This document shows positions 20,657 through 30,616 of a DNA stretch of 64,000 nt, in pieces. The translations under genes were made by a program, and so were the position numbers. Source of the DNA: Azomonas macrocytogenes (GTDB taxonomy: Bacteria > Pseudomonadota > Gammaproteobacteria > Pseudomonadales > Pseudomonadaceae); the NCBI RefSeq assembly GCF_014191985.1, contig NZ_JACHXI010000017.1, positions 29,603-93,602 on the forward strand, read 5' to 3'. The notes beneath the pieces are model-generated. The model saw nothing but the letters and a program-made list of their open reading frames with translations, had not been told where the DNA came from and made no database searches. Each line of letters begins with the position of its first letter. Positions within the stretch are counted from its first letter, which is position 1.

Positions 20657-22207
20657 TCAGTTGTTGTAACTGTCGGCCAGTTTCTTCGCATCGACCAGAT
20701 TCACTTTCACAGCCTTGGCTACCCGGGTTCCATAATCGATGTCGGCCTTGTAAAAGTAGCTGACCATGATGGTGCGAATTTCATCGCTCTTGACCTGTCC
20801 AAGATCGGCATTCAGGCCATCGACAAGCTTCACCTTGCCGTCTTCATCCAGGCTCCGATAGAAATCCCCTGCCTGTTTGAAATTCTGCGTCTTGGCAATG
20901 ATGTCCTGCTGCGTGGTTCCCTTCAGCTCATAGCGGCAATAATCGTATTCGGCATTATCCGTCAGGTTCGCGTCCGTACGGCTTGGCTGATAATTGACCG
21001 ATCCCTTGCGCGGCGGCGAGTAACCGGCGCCATCCTGGGCATTGGTATGCATCGGGTTGCGTGGCGCGTTCACCGGCAGATACAGGTGATTGATGCCCAA
21101 ACGGTAACGCTGGGTATCGGCGTAGGAGAACAGGCGCCCCTGTAGCATGCGATCTTCGGAAGGCTCGATGCCCGGGATCATGTTGCTCGGCGCCACGGCT
21201 ACCTGCTCAGTGGCCTGGAAGAAATTGTCCGGCACCTTGTTCAGCGTCAGCTCACCTACTTTGCGTGCTGGCACAAGATCCTCAGGCCAGATCTTGGTGT
21301 CATCCAGCGGATTGAAGTCGAACTTGTCGAGTTCCTCAGGCTTCAGCGTCTGGATATAAAGATCCCAGACCGGAAAATTCCCCTTGCCAATCTCGGTATA
21401 GAGATCTCGCGTCAGATGATTGAAATCCACCTTCTGCACTTCGGCGGCCTCGGCAACAGATAGCCCTTTCACACCCTGGCGGCTCTTCCAGGTGAATTTC
21501 ACGTACTGCCAGTTGCTGCAGTCCTTGGTAGTAAACTTGAAAGCATTTACGCCGGCGCCATCCATCTGCCGATAACTAGCCGGAATTCCAAGCGTGCTGT
21601 ACACACGAGTCAGCATATGGGTGCTTTCCGGTACATGGGAGAAAAAATCGAAGAACCGATTCGGGTCCTGGATATTGGTCACAGGGTCGGGTTTGAGCGA
21701 ATGGATCATATCCGGGAACTTGATGGCATCGCGGATGAAGAACACCGGCAGGTTATTTCCTACCAGATCCCAGTTGCCGTCTTCAGTATAGAACTTGACC
21801 GCAAATCCATGCGGATCACGCAGGGTTTCAGGCGATCCCTTGGGGTGGATTACAGTGGAAAAGCGCACGAAAACCGGTGTCTCCTTGCCTGTCGCCAGAA
21901 ACGGCGCCGCTTGTGTGATATTGCTCAGATCGACAGTCGCTTTGAATACCCCTTCAGCGCCGGTACCACGGGCATGCACGACGCGCTCGGGAATTCGCTC
22001 ACGATCGAAAGCAGCCAGCTTCTCGATCAGATGATGATCCTGAATCAGGACCGGGCCGTTGGGCCCGGCGGTCAGGGAGTTCTGGTTATCCCCCACCGGC
22101 GCCCCATTGAGACGGGTCAGTGGCTCGGCATGCGCAGTGGCAATGCCCATGGCCAGCAACGTGGTAGTCGATAACAGGCAGCAGCGCTTGATGGCAGTGG
22201 CTTTCAT
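20657..22207 (-). CDS. katB: Exported monofunctional catalase (KatB-like)
   Basis: Heme catalase (516 aa) that dismutates hydrogen peroxide. A Sec signal peptide MKATAIKRCC...ATAHA precedes the core. The catalytic His is in RIPERVVHARGTGAEGVF and the catalytic Asn in DLVGNNLPVFFIRD. The proximal heme Tyr is in RLFSYADTQRYRLG near 365. The ATG at 22207 matches KatB-type starts and has AGAAG about eight bases upstream; the frame is open 17 codons earlier. No clear OxyR site was recognised in the leader. Confidence 0.93.
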   Translation of the reverse strand: MKATAIKRCCLLSTTTLLAMGIATAHAEPLTRLNGAPVGDNQNSLTAGPNGPVLIQDHHLIEKLAAFDRERIPERVVHARGTGAEGVFKATVDLSNITQAAPFLATGKETPVFVRFSTVIHPKGSPETLRDPHGFAVKFYTEDGNWDLVGNNLPVFFIRDAIKFPDMIHSLKPDPVTNIQDPNRFFDFFSHVPESTHMLTRVYSTLGIPASYRQMDGAGVNAFKFTTKDCSNWQYVKFTWKSRQGVKGLSVAEAAEVQKVDFNHLTRDLYTEIGKGNFPVWDLYIQTLKPEELDKFDFNPLDDTKIWPEDLVPARKVGELTLNKVPDNFFQATEQVAVAPSNMIPGIEPSEDRMLQGRLFSYADTQRYRLGINHLYLPVNAPRNPMHTNAQDGAGYSPPRKGSVNYQPSRTDANLTDNAEYDYCRYELKGTTQQDIIAKTQNFKQAGDFYRSLDEDGKVKLVDGLNADLGQVKSDEIRTIMVSYFYKADIDYGTRVAKAVKVNLVDAKKLADSYNN

Positions 22208-22721
22208 AGTTTTATTCTTCTCTTCGGCTGAGGTCTTCCGGCAATACAGCGCCGTCAACTAAAGAGTTTCGGCAAAACCATAAATTCGTCTAATCAACAG
22301 AAAGAATTGGATCAATTGATTTGGACGATCCTTGGGCCTGTTGGGGTTTCGGTGCGCTCACAAGGCGATTGCATTTACTTGAGCAGCTACTTGAGCAGCA
22401 ATCAACTAAACAGATACCGATTGATTAATGGCAGCATAGAGTACGAAAATTTAAAAGTAGTAATATAACAAATATGGAGAATATTTATCAAATGAGAAAA
22501 TAACCAAAAATAGATTTTTTATTATTATTAATAATATAAAAACGTTATAACAGAGCATATTAGCCATGCAATAGAAATTTATTATTGAAACCAGCTCTGT
22601 TAGCAGGCTAATCTAAACATTAGCCAGCTCACAAAAATGTTTTTATTTCACATAATTTTACCGTAATATTTTGGACGATTTTTACACACTTCGATTTTGC
22701 TCACCTCCGATGAGTTTCCCC
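22208..22721. other. katB-mqo divergent region with nested inverted repeats
   Basis: This 514-base gap is strikingly AT-rich from about 22430 onward. It must hold promoters for katB (left) and mqo (right). At 22548-22625 it carries the interleaved and alternative inverted repeats listed separately. No open frame of interest was seen. Confidence 0.55.
22548..22625 (+). promoter_or_regulatory. Alternative-pairing repeat cluster upstream of mqo
   Basis: Element A, TAACAGAGC (22548-22556), is complementary to A', GCTCTGTTA (22594-22602). Element B, ATTAGCC (22559-22565), lies in the A-A' loop and pairs with B', GGCTAAT (22606-22612), which would make a pseudoknot. B' can instead pair with a second copy of B at 22619-22625, giving a 7-base hairpin with a six-base loop. 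Such mutually exclusive pairings are typical of switching leaders. If transcription starts downstream, the same repeats would have to be DNA operators. Confidence 0.4.
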
Positions 22722-24317
22722 ATGAAAAAGCTCTTAGTGACACTTTTATGCTTTAGCGTCATTGCCTGCTCGAAGCAGCAAGAGGCGAACAAGACTGTCG
22801 ACGTCCTGCTAATCGGCGGCGGAATCATGAGCGCATCTCTGGGTACCTACATCCATGAACTGGAGCCCAGCTGGACAATCGATATCTACGAACGCCTCGA
22901 CAAGGTCGCGGCAGAAAGCTCAAATGCCTGGAATAATGCCGGCACCGGCCACTCTGCATTCTGCGAACTGAATTACACCACCGAAAAAGCCGATGGCAGC
23001 ATCGATATCAGCAAGGCGGTAGCGGTTAATGAATCCTTCGAGATTTCCCGCCAGTTCTGGGCACACCAGATTCAACAGGACGTATTGAAGGATCCGAAAT
23101 CCTTCATTAACGATGTTCCGCACATCAGCTTCGTATGGGGCGATGACAACATTGCGTTCCTGAAGAAACGCCATGCAGCCCTACAGCACAGCACGCTGTT
23201 CCGCGGCATGGAGTACTCGGAAGATCAGGCGACCATCAAGCAATGGGTGCCCCTGGTCATGGAGGGCCGTCCGGCCAACCAGAAAGTTGCAGCGACCCGT
23301 ATGCCAATCGGCACCGACGTCAACTTCGGCGAAATCACGCGCCAACTGATGGACTCGCTGACCCATCACGATAACGTCAAGCTGAACCTGCAGCATGAAG
23401 TCCGCGATATCCGGCGCAACGATGATCAGACCTGGACCGTAACGGTCGCCGACTTGGCCAACAACGGTGCAGAAAGCGCCATCAAGGCCAAGTTCGTCTT
23501 CATCGGGGCTGGCGGCGGCGCACTGCCACTGCTGCAGAAAACCGGTATTCCGGAAGCTGAAGGCTATGCCGGCTTCCCGGTAGGCGGCCAGTTCCTCTAC
23601 ACCAGCAATCCGGAAGTAGTGAATCGCCATCTGGCCAAGGTCTACGGCAAGGCTTCCGTCGGCTCTCCACCGATGTCCGTGCCGCACCTGGATACTCGCA
23701 TCATCGAGGGCAAGCGGGCCTTGCTTTTCGGACCTTTCGCCACCTTTTCCACCAAGTTCCTGAAGAATGGTTCATTGATGGACATGCCGGGCTCGATAAG
23801 CACGGACAACATCATGCCGATAGCCCATGCCGGACTCGACAACCTGTCGCTAAGCACCTATCTCATCAGTCAGTTGATGCTGAGCCAGGAAGAACGCATC
23901 GAAGTGCTGCGCGAGTACTTGCCTGAAGCCAAAAGTGCAGACTGGAAGCTGCTCGATGCCGGCCAGCGCGTGCAGATCATCAAGAAAGATGCCGAGCACG
24001 GTGGCGTTCTGCAATTCGGTACCGAGGTCGTAGCCTCTGCCGATGGCAGCATTGCGGCACTGCTGGGAGCCTCGCCCGGCGCCTCCACTGCTGCCCCGAT
24101 CATGCTGACCGTACTGGAAAAGACCTTCAAGGACAGGATCAAGACTCCCGACTGGCAAGCCAAGCTGAAGGAAATCGTTCCCTCTTATGGCCAGAAGCTC
24201 AACAACAACATCGAGCTGACCAACTCGATTCGCCAAATGACCAGCCAATACCTGCAGCTCAATTTCGTCCCCGTACAACCGGAACAGGAAAACCCCTCGA
24301 CCGCAGCAGTCAACTAG
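22722..24317 (+). CDS. mqo: Malate:quinone oxidoreductase with lipoprotein-like signal
   Basis: FAD enzyme (531 aa) oxidising malate to oxaloacetate and reducing quinone, bypassing NAD-malate dehydrogenase. The FAD motif [19 protein letters not shown] is near residue 26. [21 protein letters not shown] near 66 and [14 protein letters not shown] near 205 are family signatures, and [15 protein letters not shown] is near 450. Unusually the N-terminus [16 protein letters not shown] forms a signal with a lipobox Cys at 16. The ATG at 22722 is chosen for this; MSFP four codons upstream is also open. Similar N-terminal extensions occur in some pseudomonad Mqo2 proteins. Confidence 0.92.
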   Translation: MKKLLVTLLCFSVIACSKQQEANKTVDVLLIGGGIMSASLGTYIHELEPSWTIDIYERLDKVAAESSNAWNNAGTGHSAFCELNYTTEKADGSIDISKAVAVNESFEISRQFWAHQIQQDVLKDPKSFINDVPHISFVWGDDNIAFLKKRHAALQHSTLFRGMEYSEDQATIKQWVPLVMEGRPANQKVAATRMPIGTDVNFGEITRQLMDSLTHHDNVKLNLQHEVRDIRRNDDQTWTVTVADLANNGAESAIKAKFVFIGAGGGALPLLQKTGIPEAEGYAGFPVGGQFLYTSNPEVVNRHLAKVYGKASVGSPPMSVPHLDTRIIEGKRALLFGPFATFSTKFLKNGSLMDMPGSISTDNIMPIAHAGLDNLSLSTYLISQLMLSQEERIEVLREYLPEAKSADWKLLDAGQRVQIIKKDAEHGGVLQFGTEVVASADGSIAALLGASPGASTAAPIMLTVLEKTFKDRIKTPDWQAKLKEIVPSYGQKLNNNIELTNSIRQMTSQYLQLNFVPVQPEQENPSTAAVN

Positions 24318-24558
24318 ACCAAGCAGGTACTGCATCAACCATATCCCCCTCACCCGAGGGGGATGTTTTTTCCGCTCCGCATTCATGGTACTGGTAATCC
24401 AGCCAGCTTCACGAAAGAGATCAGGCTCGGAAAAATAAAACCAATAAAATCCTTTATTTTTGAAATTCAATTCCATTAAAAAATCATATATCGACCATTA
24501 ATACCAATTTCAAAACAATACTTGCCATTCCTCTTCTGGCGGGAATAGGGTTGTCGCC

Positions 24559-24639
24559 ATGAACATTTCACAAGCCCTGTTTCTTCCAAAGCAGCACTTG
24601 AGGCTGCAGCATCTGGTCAGTTCGCGACTGCGCAACTGA
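24559..24639 (+). CDS. Leucine-rich leader peptide of leuA
   Basis: A 26-codon frame with an ATG at 24559 and TGA at 24637, ending 65 bases before leuA. Six codons are Leu (residues 7, 9, 14, 16, 19 and 24), including CTT, TTG and CTG. AGGG lies eight bases before the ATG. Ribosome stalling at Leu codons in such leaders controls leu operons in other proteobacteria (LeuL), so a role in attenuation of leuA is inferred from composition and position. Confidence 0.5.
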   Translation: MNISQALFLPKQHLRLQHLVSSRLRN

Positions 24640-24647
24640 CACTATCT

Positions 24648-24672
24648 GCTGTATTGCCGTTACAGCCTTTTC
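24648..24672 (+). terminator. Candidate attenuator hairpin before leuA
   Basis: GCTGTA (24648-24653) and TACAGC (24661-24666) form a 6-base stem with a seven-base loop, followed by CTTTTC. It starts eight bases after the leader-peptide stop and ends about 33 bases before the leuA ATG. The stem is short and the T-run is four bases, so it is a modest terminator at best. Confidence 0.35.
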
Positions 24673-24704
24673 AGAATTGCCAAATCGAACAAGAGGATTG
24701 CTCC

Positions 24705-26375
24705 ATGTCCATGCTCAAGGACCCGTCGCAGAAATACCGCACCTTCAAACCGATCGATATTCCCGACCGTACATGGCCGAGCCGGGTTATCGACAAGGCT
24801 CCGATCTGGTGTAGCTCGGATCTGCGCGACGGTAACCAGGCTCTGATCGAGCCGATGGACGCCGAGAAAAAATTGCGCTTCTTCCAGACTCTGGTGCAAG
24901 TCGGTCTGAAACAGATCGAAGTAGGTTTTCCTTCCGCCTCACAGACCGATTTCGACTTCGTCCGCACCCTGATCGAAGATGGCCATATTCCCGATGACGT
25001 AACCATCCAGGTATTGACCCAAGCCCGTGAAGACCTGATCACTCGTACTTTCGAATCCCTGCGCGGCGCCAAGCAGGCGATCATGCACGTCTACAACGCT
25101 ATCGCTCCGTCGTTCCGCCGTATCGTCTTCAACCAGGACAAGGCTGGAGTGATGCAGATTGCAGTAAACGCGGCACAAATCATTAAGCGCCTGGCCGAGC
25201 AACAACCGGAAACTCGCTGGACTTTCCAGTACTCGCCCGAAGTATTCAGCTCCACCGAAACCGATTTTGCCGTCGAAGTATGCAACGCGGTTATCGGAGC
25301 CTGGCAACCAACCCCAGACAACAAGATCATCCTCAACCTGCCGGCTACGATCGAAGCGGCAACGCCCAATATTTATGCCGACCAGATCGAGTGGTTCTGC
25401 CGCCATGTCGACCGGCGCGAGAGCGTGCTGATCAGCCTGCACACCCATAACGACCGTGGTACCGGTGTGGCGGCCAGTGAGCTGGGACTGCTGGCCGGTG
25501 CCGACCGGGTGGAAGGCTGCCTGTTCGGCAATGGCGAGCGGACCGGCAACGTGGATCTGGTCACCATGGCGCTGAATCTCTACACCCAGGGAGTCGATCC
25601 AGAACTGGATTTCTCCGATATCGATGGCGTGCGCAAGATAGTCGAGGAATGCAACCAGTTGCCGGTGCATCCACGTCACCCTTATGTGGGTGATCTGGTC
25701 CATACCGCTTTTTCCGGCTCGCACCAGGACGCCATCCGCAAGGGCTTTGCCCAGCAGAAGAGCGACGCCATGTGGGAAGTCCCTTATCTACCCATCGACC
25801 CGGCCGATATCGGTCGCGATTACGAAGCGGTAATCCGCGTCAACAGCCAGTCAGGCAAAGGTGGCATCACCTACCTGCTCGAACAGGAATACGGCATCAT
25901 CCTGCCCCGCCGTCTGCAGATCGAATTCAGCCAGGTAGTGCAACGGGAAACCGATCGCCACGGACTGGAAATGACTGCTTCGCAGATTCATGCCTTGCTG
26001 ATCGAGGAATACCTACAGGTCAGCTCGCCCTATACCTTCAAAGGCCATCGCCTGCAGGAAGAAAACTCCACTTGCACGGTCGACGCGGAAGTTCAGGTAA
26101 ATGGCGAAACCCGTCGCTGGCAGGGAACCGGCAAAGGCCCGCTGGAAGCCTTGATTGCCAGCCTGCCGGTATCAGCGGAAATCATGGATTACAGCGAGCA
26201 CGCCATCGGCAGCGGCGCCAAGGCCAAGGCAGCAGCCTATATCGAACTACGGGTCGAAGGTGGCCGCTCCCTGTACGGCATCGGTATCGACGAGAACATC
26301 ACCACTGCCAGTTTTCGTGCACTGTTCAGCGCCTTGAACCGCTCCCGGCAGCAAACCCAGGCAAAAGCGGCCTGA
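24705..26375 (+). CDS. leuA: 2-isopropylmalate synthase (long type)
   Basis: First committed step of leucine synthesis (556 aa): acetyl-CoA plus 2-oxoisovalerate gives 2-isopropylmalate. The HMGL-like TIM barrel shows [13 protein letters not shown] near 42 with the metal Asp and [18 protein letters not shown] near 245 with the metal His pair. The C-terminal LeuA dimer/regulatory domain covers about 430-550 and mediates leucine feedback. Length equals the type II enzymes of pseudomonads. AGAGGA precedes the ATG. A leader peptide lies upstream and a strong terminator follows. Confidence 0.96.
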   Translation: MSMLKDPSQKYRTFKPIDIPDRTWPSRVIDKAPIWCSSDLRDGNQALIEPMDAEKKLRFFQTLVQVGLKQIEVGFPSASQTDFDFVRTLIEDGHIPDDVTIQVLTQAREDLITRTFESLRGAKQAIMHVYNAIAPSFRRIVFNQDKAGVMQIAVNAAQIIKRLAEQQPETRWTFQYSPEVFSSTETDFAVEVCNAVIGAWQPTPDNKIILNLPATIEAATPNIYADQIEWFCRHVDRRESVLISLHTHNDRGTGVAASELGLLAGADRVEGCLFGNGERTGNVDLVTMALNLYTQGVDPELDFSDIDGVRKIVEECNQLPVHPRHPYVGDLVHTAFSGSHQDAIRKGFAQQKSDAMWEVPYLPIDPADIGRDYEAVIRVNSQSGKGGITYLLEQEYGIILPRRLQIEFSQVVQRETDRHGLEMTASQIHALLIEEYLQVSSPYTFKGHRLQEENSTCTVDAEVQVNGETRRWQGTGKGPLEALIASLPVSAEIMDYSEHAIGSGAKAKAAAYIELRVEGGRSLYGIGIDENITTASFRALFSALNRSRQQTQAKAA

Positions 26376-26393
26376 GCATAAGCCGAAGCAATG

Positions 26394-26416
26394 AAAAGGG
26401 CCGCACTGGCCCTTTT
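26394..26416 (+). terminator. Rho-independent terminator of leuA
   Basis: AAAAGGGCC and GGCCCTTTT form a perfect 9-base stem with a GCACT loop, 18 bases after the leuA stop. Confidence 0.9.
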
Positions 26417-26581
26417 CTGCTTTCCCGGATCGAGCTACTTCCTGCCGAGTACGTCTTCTCCGATATCCGCAGCGGCTTTCTCATCAATAACGTTGTAATC
26501 AATCAGTTGCTTCGGATGATCCGGTTGCTTGTCTTGTAGTTTCTATTCGGCGAGCGACCGAGCACCCGCTGTCGGCTCGAT

Positions 26582-27298
26582 TCAGCGCAGGATATCAATC
26601 GCTCTCGGGCTCTTTGCCGCGAAACCACCAAAACACGCCAGCAGGCGCTCCGTCCATTGATCGACGAGATCATCCTTCGCCAGTAGCGGCTGGCGAGCCA
26701 CTACCCGCGCCCACATGAATACACCGAAGGCAACGTAGTCAGCCGCCGCTGGCGCTTCACCATCCAGGTAAGGCGAATGCGCCAGACATCGGCGCAGCGG
26801 AACCAGGGCCCGGTCCAGCGCGGCATGACCGGCTTCGGCATCCTGGAAAGCTTCCAGCGATATGCCCAAATGTGCCTCGCGCGTCCGGCGGAAGTAAGGC
26901 TGGTCGGCAGGGTCCAGAGTAGCAAACAAATCGCCAAGGATGATCTTCAGCACCGCTGGTGAAAGTACCGCTTCGGACCAATGGCGGATGAACTCCAGTC
27001 GAGCAGCAGCGAACTCATCACCGAGTAAAGGACGTGCGGGATAAATACGGTCCAGATAACGGATGATCGCCATACTATCGGTCACGACCGTACCGTCCTC
27101 GTCCACAAACACCGGGACTTTACGTGCCTCAGACGGCTCCTGCCCAGAGAAGGCCAAGGCATCTTTATCCTGGAAATGCCAGGGCACAGTCTCGAAATCT
27201 AACCCCTTGTGCTTGAGGGCCATTTTCACGCGCCAGCAATAAGGGGAAAAAACCAGGCGTTCGTCCACTCCGCAGAGTTCGTACAGTTGGCGTGGCAT
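26582..27298 (-). CDS. Glutathione S-transferase family protein
   Basis: A 238-residue protein with a thioredoxin-fold N-terminus (residues 5-85), showing FSPYCWRVKMALKHKGLDFE, the cis-Pro segment ARKVPVFVDEDG and the glutathione-site VVTDSMAIIRYLDRIYP. An all-helical GST C-terminal domain follows. The SPYC may act as a CxxC-like or Ser-type active site. The substrate is unknown. AGGAG lies five bases before the ATG. It is just downstream of lolE on the same strand, 28 bases after it in the reverse direction, but is transcribed first. Confidence 0.85.
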   Translation of the reverse strand: MPRQLYELCGVDERLVFSPYCWRVKMALKHKGLDFETVPWHFQDKDALAFSGQEPSEARKVPVFVDEDGTVVTDSMAIIRYLDRIYPARPLLGDEFAAARLEFIRHWSEAVLSPAVLKIILGDLFATLDPADQPYFRRTREAHLGISLEAFQDAEAGHAALDRALVPLRRCLAHSPYLDGEAPAAADYVAFGVFMWARVVARQPLLAKDDLVDQWTERLLACFGGFAAKSPRAIDILR

Positions 27299-27325
27299 GC
27301 TTGCTCCTGAGATTGATTCGGTGAA

Positions 27326-28570
27326 TCAAGCATAGCGCAAGGCTTCGGCAGGATGTGTCTGCGCAGCTCGCCAGGCCGGGTAAAGGGTCGCCAGAAAGCT
27401 CATCAGCAGTCCCGCCGACACCACCAGCAACACATCCTGCCAGTGCAATTGCGAAGGCAATGAGGTGATGAAATAGGCATCGGAACCAAATACATGACGC
27501 CCCAGGGTCTTCTCGATCCAGTTGACCAGTTTGCTGACATTCAGTGCGGCGGCGACACCCAACACCGCTCCGACAAGGGTCCCGGAAAAGCCGATGATGC
27601 AGCCCTGGATCATGAAAATCGTCATGATCTGCCGAGGCGTCGCACCCAGTGTGCGCAGGATGGCGATATCCATACGCTTGTCCGACACCACCATGATCAG
27701 CGTGGCGATAATATTGAAAGCCGCCACCGCGATGATGAGCAGCAACAGCAAGCCGATCATGGTCTTTTCCATTTGCATGGCACTGAACAGACTGCCTTCG
27801 GTGCGCGTCCAGTCCTCAGCGCGGAAGTTCGGACCAAGCTCCTTGGCCAGTTGCCCGGCCACTGTGGCTGACCGATAGAGATCCGTGAGCTTCAGCCGTA
27901 CTCCTTCCACCTGCCCGGGCTCCCAGCGCTGCATGCTGGCGGCGTCGGCGATATGCACCATCGCCAGACTGCCGTCCAGATCGGCGCCAACCTTGAACAC
28001 ACCAGCCACAGTCAGGCGATGCATGCGCGGCGTGACGCCACCGGGAGAATCGCTGAGTTCGGGCACGATCAGAGTCAGCTTGTCGCCCAGTGTGAGCCCG
28101 AAACGCCGCGCCGTCAGCTGACCAACGATCACGCCGAATTCGCCTGGCTGCAAGTCGTCCAGCCGACCACCGATGAGCTGCGCAGGCAGCGAAGACACCT
28201 TGGCCTCGCTGATCGGATCGATACCACTGACCTGGATCGGCTGCATCTCGCCATGGAAGGACAGCATGCCATCGAGCCGGGTCAAAGGCGCAGCACCGAT
28301 AATTTCAGGATTGGCCATGGCCCGCTCGGCAACGCTCTGCCAGTCATGCAGAGGCTCGCTGGCGGAAATCACCGCATGCGGTACCAGGCCAAGAATGCGC
28401 GAACTCATTTCGCGCTGGAAACCGTTCATCACTGACAACACCAGAATCAGGGCCAGCACCCCGAGGCCCAGGCCGATCATGGAGGTCAAGGAGATGAAGG
28501 AAATGTACTGGCTTCGCCGTTTTGCCCGCGTGTAACGGCTGCCGATAAAGAGACTGAGCGGTCTGAACAT
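27326..28570 (-). CDS. lolE: Lipoprotein-releasing ABC permease LolE
   Basis: Inner-membrane permease (414 aa) of the LolCDE complex, which extracts outer-membrane lipoproteins and hands them to LolA. One membrane helix near residues 25-50 ([23 protein letters not shown]) is followed by a large periplasmic domain (about 55-265). Three more helices follow near 270-300, 315-345 and 375-400 with the coupling motif [16 protein letters not shown]. The ATG overlaps the lolD stop by one base. Assignment as LolE rather than LolC is by order; the two are paralogues. Confidence 0.92.
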   Translation of the reverse strand: MFRPLSLFIGSRYTRAKRRSQYISFISLTSMIGLGLGVLALILVLSVMNGFQREMSSRILGLVPHAVISASEPLHDWQSVAERAMANPEIIGAAPLTRLDGMLSFHGEMQPIQVSGIDPISEAKVSSLPAQLIGGRLDDLQPGEFGVIVGQLTARRFGLTLGDKLTLIVPELSDSPGGVTPRMHRLTVAGVFKVGADLDGSLAMVHIADAASMQRWEPGQVEGVRLKLTDLYRSATVAGQLAKELGPNFRAEDWTRTEGSLFSAMQMEKTMIGLLLLLIIAVAAFNIIATLIMVVSDKRMDIAILRTLGATPRQIMTIFMIQGCIIGFSGTLVGAVLGVAAALNVSKLVNWIEKTLGRHVFGSDAYFITSLPSQLHWQDVLLVVSAGLLMSFLATLYPAWRAAQTHPAEALRYA

Positions 28571-29280
28571 CAGGCAGCCACCAGGCGGCCATCTTCCAGC
28601 CGCAGTATCCGATCCATCTGCGCAGCCAATTGCGGATCGTGGGTCACCACCAGAAAAGCCGTACGTAGCGAACCACTGAGTTCTAGCATCAATTCCTGAA
28701 TTCCCTGCGCGGTATGGTGATCCAAGTTGCCAGTGGGCTCATCCAGTAGAACCAGTGCGGGACGATTGGCCAGCGCCCGGGCAATGGCCACGCGCTGGCG
28801 CTCACCACCGGACAACTCTGCCGGCTTATGCGCCAACCGCTGCCCGAGGCCGACGCGCTCAAGCAGTTCGGTAGCACGCTGGCAGGCTTCGGGAATGGCC
28901 ACCTTGCCGATCAAAAGCGGCATGCAAACGTTTTCCAGCGCCGTGAATTCCGGCAGCAGATGATGAAATTGATAAACGAAACCCAAGGCGCGATTGCGCA
29001 GAAGTCCGCGCGCCTTTTCGCCCAACGACGACAGTTCCACACCGGCCAGCCAGACACTCCCCTTGCTTGGCGTATCCAGGCCACCTAGCAGATTCAACAA
29101 AGTGCTCTTGCCGGAGCCAGAGCTACCGACGATGGCAACTCGTTCGCCTGGATGCAGTTCCAGTTCAAGCCCGGAAAGTACCAATACCGACTGCGGCCCT
29201 TCTTCGTAGCTCTTGCTCAGGTTACTGCAACGCAGCACTGCCGACGACTCGGCCAATTCATTCATAGCCTGTTCACTCAT
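28570..29280 (-). CDS. lolD: Lipoprotein-releasing ABC ATPase LolD
   Basis: Cytoplasmic ATPase (236 aa) powering LolCDE. The Walker A is [17 protein letters not shown] near 57-73, the Q-loop region [18 protein letters not shown] near 105, the ABC signature [15 protein letters not shown] near 150-164 and the Walker [14 protein letters not shown] near 170-182, with H-loop VVTHD near 207. The ATG at 29280 (MSEQAMNEL) has GAGG nine bases upstream and overlaps the lolC end by eight bases; the frame is open 12 codons further. Confidence 0.94.
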   Translation of the reverse strand: MSEQAMNELAESSAVLRCSNLSKSYEEGPQSVLVLSGLELELHPGERVAIVGSSGSGKSTLLNLLGGLDTPSKGSVWLAGVELSSLGEKARGLLRNRALGFVYQFHHLLPEFTALENVCMPLLIGKVAIPEACQRATELLERVGLGQRLAHKPAELSGGERQRVAIARALANRPALVLLDEPTGNLDHHTAQGIQELMLELSGSLRTAFLVVTHDPQLAAQMDRILRLEDGRLVAA

Positions 29281-30520
29281 AACGTAGCGCCTCGGCCGGT
29301 TTGGTGCGTGCCGCACGCCAGGCCGGATAAAGGGTCGCGAAAAAACTCAGCAGCAACGCTGCCCCGCAGATCATCACAATGTCTTCGGTCATCAACCGGG
29401 ACGGCAAGTAATCGATGAAATAGACGTCTGAATCGAGGAATTTATGCCCGATCAACTGCTCTACCCCGGCGATTACCCGGCTTACATTGAGCGCCGCCAG
29501 AATGCCGAGAACCGCACCGGCCAGCGTGCCGACCACACCGATCACCGTGCCCTGCACCATGAAGATCGCCATGATCTGCCCAGGCGTCGCGCCCAGCGTA
29601 CGCAGAATGGCAATGTCGCCGCGCTTATCGTTTACCACCATCACCAGGGTGGAAATGATATTGAAAGCCGCCACAGCAACGATCAGCAGCAATAGCAGGC
29701 CGATCATGCTCTTCTCCATGCGAATCGCCTGATAAAGATTGCCATGGGTGCGCATCCAGTCACGGGAATAAAACTCATCACCCAGCTCGTCCACCAACTC
29801 GCGAGCAATCACCGGGGCCTTGAACAGGTCGTCAAAACGCAGGCGCAAGCCCTGGACTTGATCGGGCCGCCAGCGCTGCAGGCGCGCTAGATCCTGGATA
29901 TTGGTCAGTGCGACGAAGCCATCGATCTCGCCAGCCCCGACATGGAAGATTGCACGCACCGTAAAGCGCTTCATCCGCGGAAACATGCCGGCCGGCGTGA
30001 TACTGACTTCCGGCGCGACAAAAGTGATCTTGTCGCCTACCTTGACACCCAGTTTGGTAGCAGCCTTGTCACCAATGGCGATGGCAAACTCACCTGGCGC
30101 AAGATCCACCAACGCACCTTCACGAAAGAAGTTCTGGATAAGCGAAACCTGTGGCTCCAGGCTTGGGTCGATCGCATTGATCAGCGTTTTCTGCACATTG
30201 CCAGCATGCGTCAGCAACCCCTGCATCTGGATGAAAGGTGCACTGGCAGCTACCTCAGGATGCTTGCCAACGCGCGCGGCCAACGCCTGCCAGTCATCGA
30301 TGGGGACAGGACTTTCCAGTGTGGCGTGCGGAACCATGCCAAGCACACGGGTACGCATTTCGTAATCGAAGCCATTCATGACGGATAGCACCAGGATCAT
30401 CACCAGCACACCGAGTGCCAGGCCGATCATCGAGGTCAGCGAGATGAAGGAAACGAAGAGAGTACGGCGTCTGGCCCGGGTGTAGCGCGTTCCGATATAG
30501 ACGGACAGCGGTCTGAACAT
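29273..30520 (-). CDS. lolC: Lipoprotein-releasing ABC permease LolC
   Basis: Inner-membrane permease (415 aa), first gene of lolCDE. The topology matches LolE: an N-terminal helix ([26 protein letters not shown]), a periplasmic domain, then three helices with [16 protein letters not shown] in the coupling region. LolC contacts LolA through its periplasmic hook. The start [17 protein letters not shown] mirrors LolE, so the ATG at 30520 is used; the open frame runs 22 codons further without similarity, and no clear ribosome site is seen. It is divergent from the PilZ gene. Confidence 0.92.
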   Translation of the reverse strand: MFRPLSVYIGTRYTRARRRTLFVSFISLTSMIGLALGVLVMILVLSVMNGFDYEMRTRVLGMVPHATLESPVPIDDWQALAARVGKHPEVAASAPFIQMQGLLTHAGNVQKTLINAIDPSLEPQVSLIQNFFREGALVDLAPGEFAIAIGDKAATKLGVKVGDKITFVAPEVSITPAGMFPRMKRFTVRAIFHVGAGEIDGFVALTNIQDLARLQRWRPDQVQGLRLRFDDLFKAPVIARELVDELGDEFYSRDWMRTHGNLYQAIRMEKSMIGLLLLLIVAVAAFNIISTLVMVVNDKRGDIAILRTLGATPGQIMAIFMVQGTVIGVVGTLAGAVLGILAALNVSRVIAGVEQLIGHKFLDSDVYFIDYLPSRLMTEDIVMICGAALLLSFFATLYPAWRAARTKPAEALRYE

Positions 30521-30616
30521 AAGGGAGAAGAATTTGCCGAGAAGTAAGGAGATGCCGAAAGCCGGTGCCGGCCCAGGCTGATACACTCAAGTCATTACGC
30601 CAGCCATGTCACCATC

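Larger units (their letters stand above)
24318..24704. other. mqo-leuA gap with leuA leader
   Basis: This 387-base gap holds, from about 24559, a leucine-rich leader peptide and a hairpin before leuA, described separately. The first half shows an AT-rich stretch and a short GAGGGGGAT-type purine run but no gene. Confidence 0.5.

Noticed and set aside
22208..22330. OxyR site upstream of katB
   Set aside because: katB is OxyR-controlled in P. aeruginosa, but no ATAG-N7-CTAT type spacing was found by eye.
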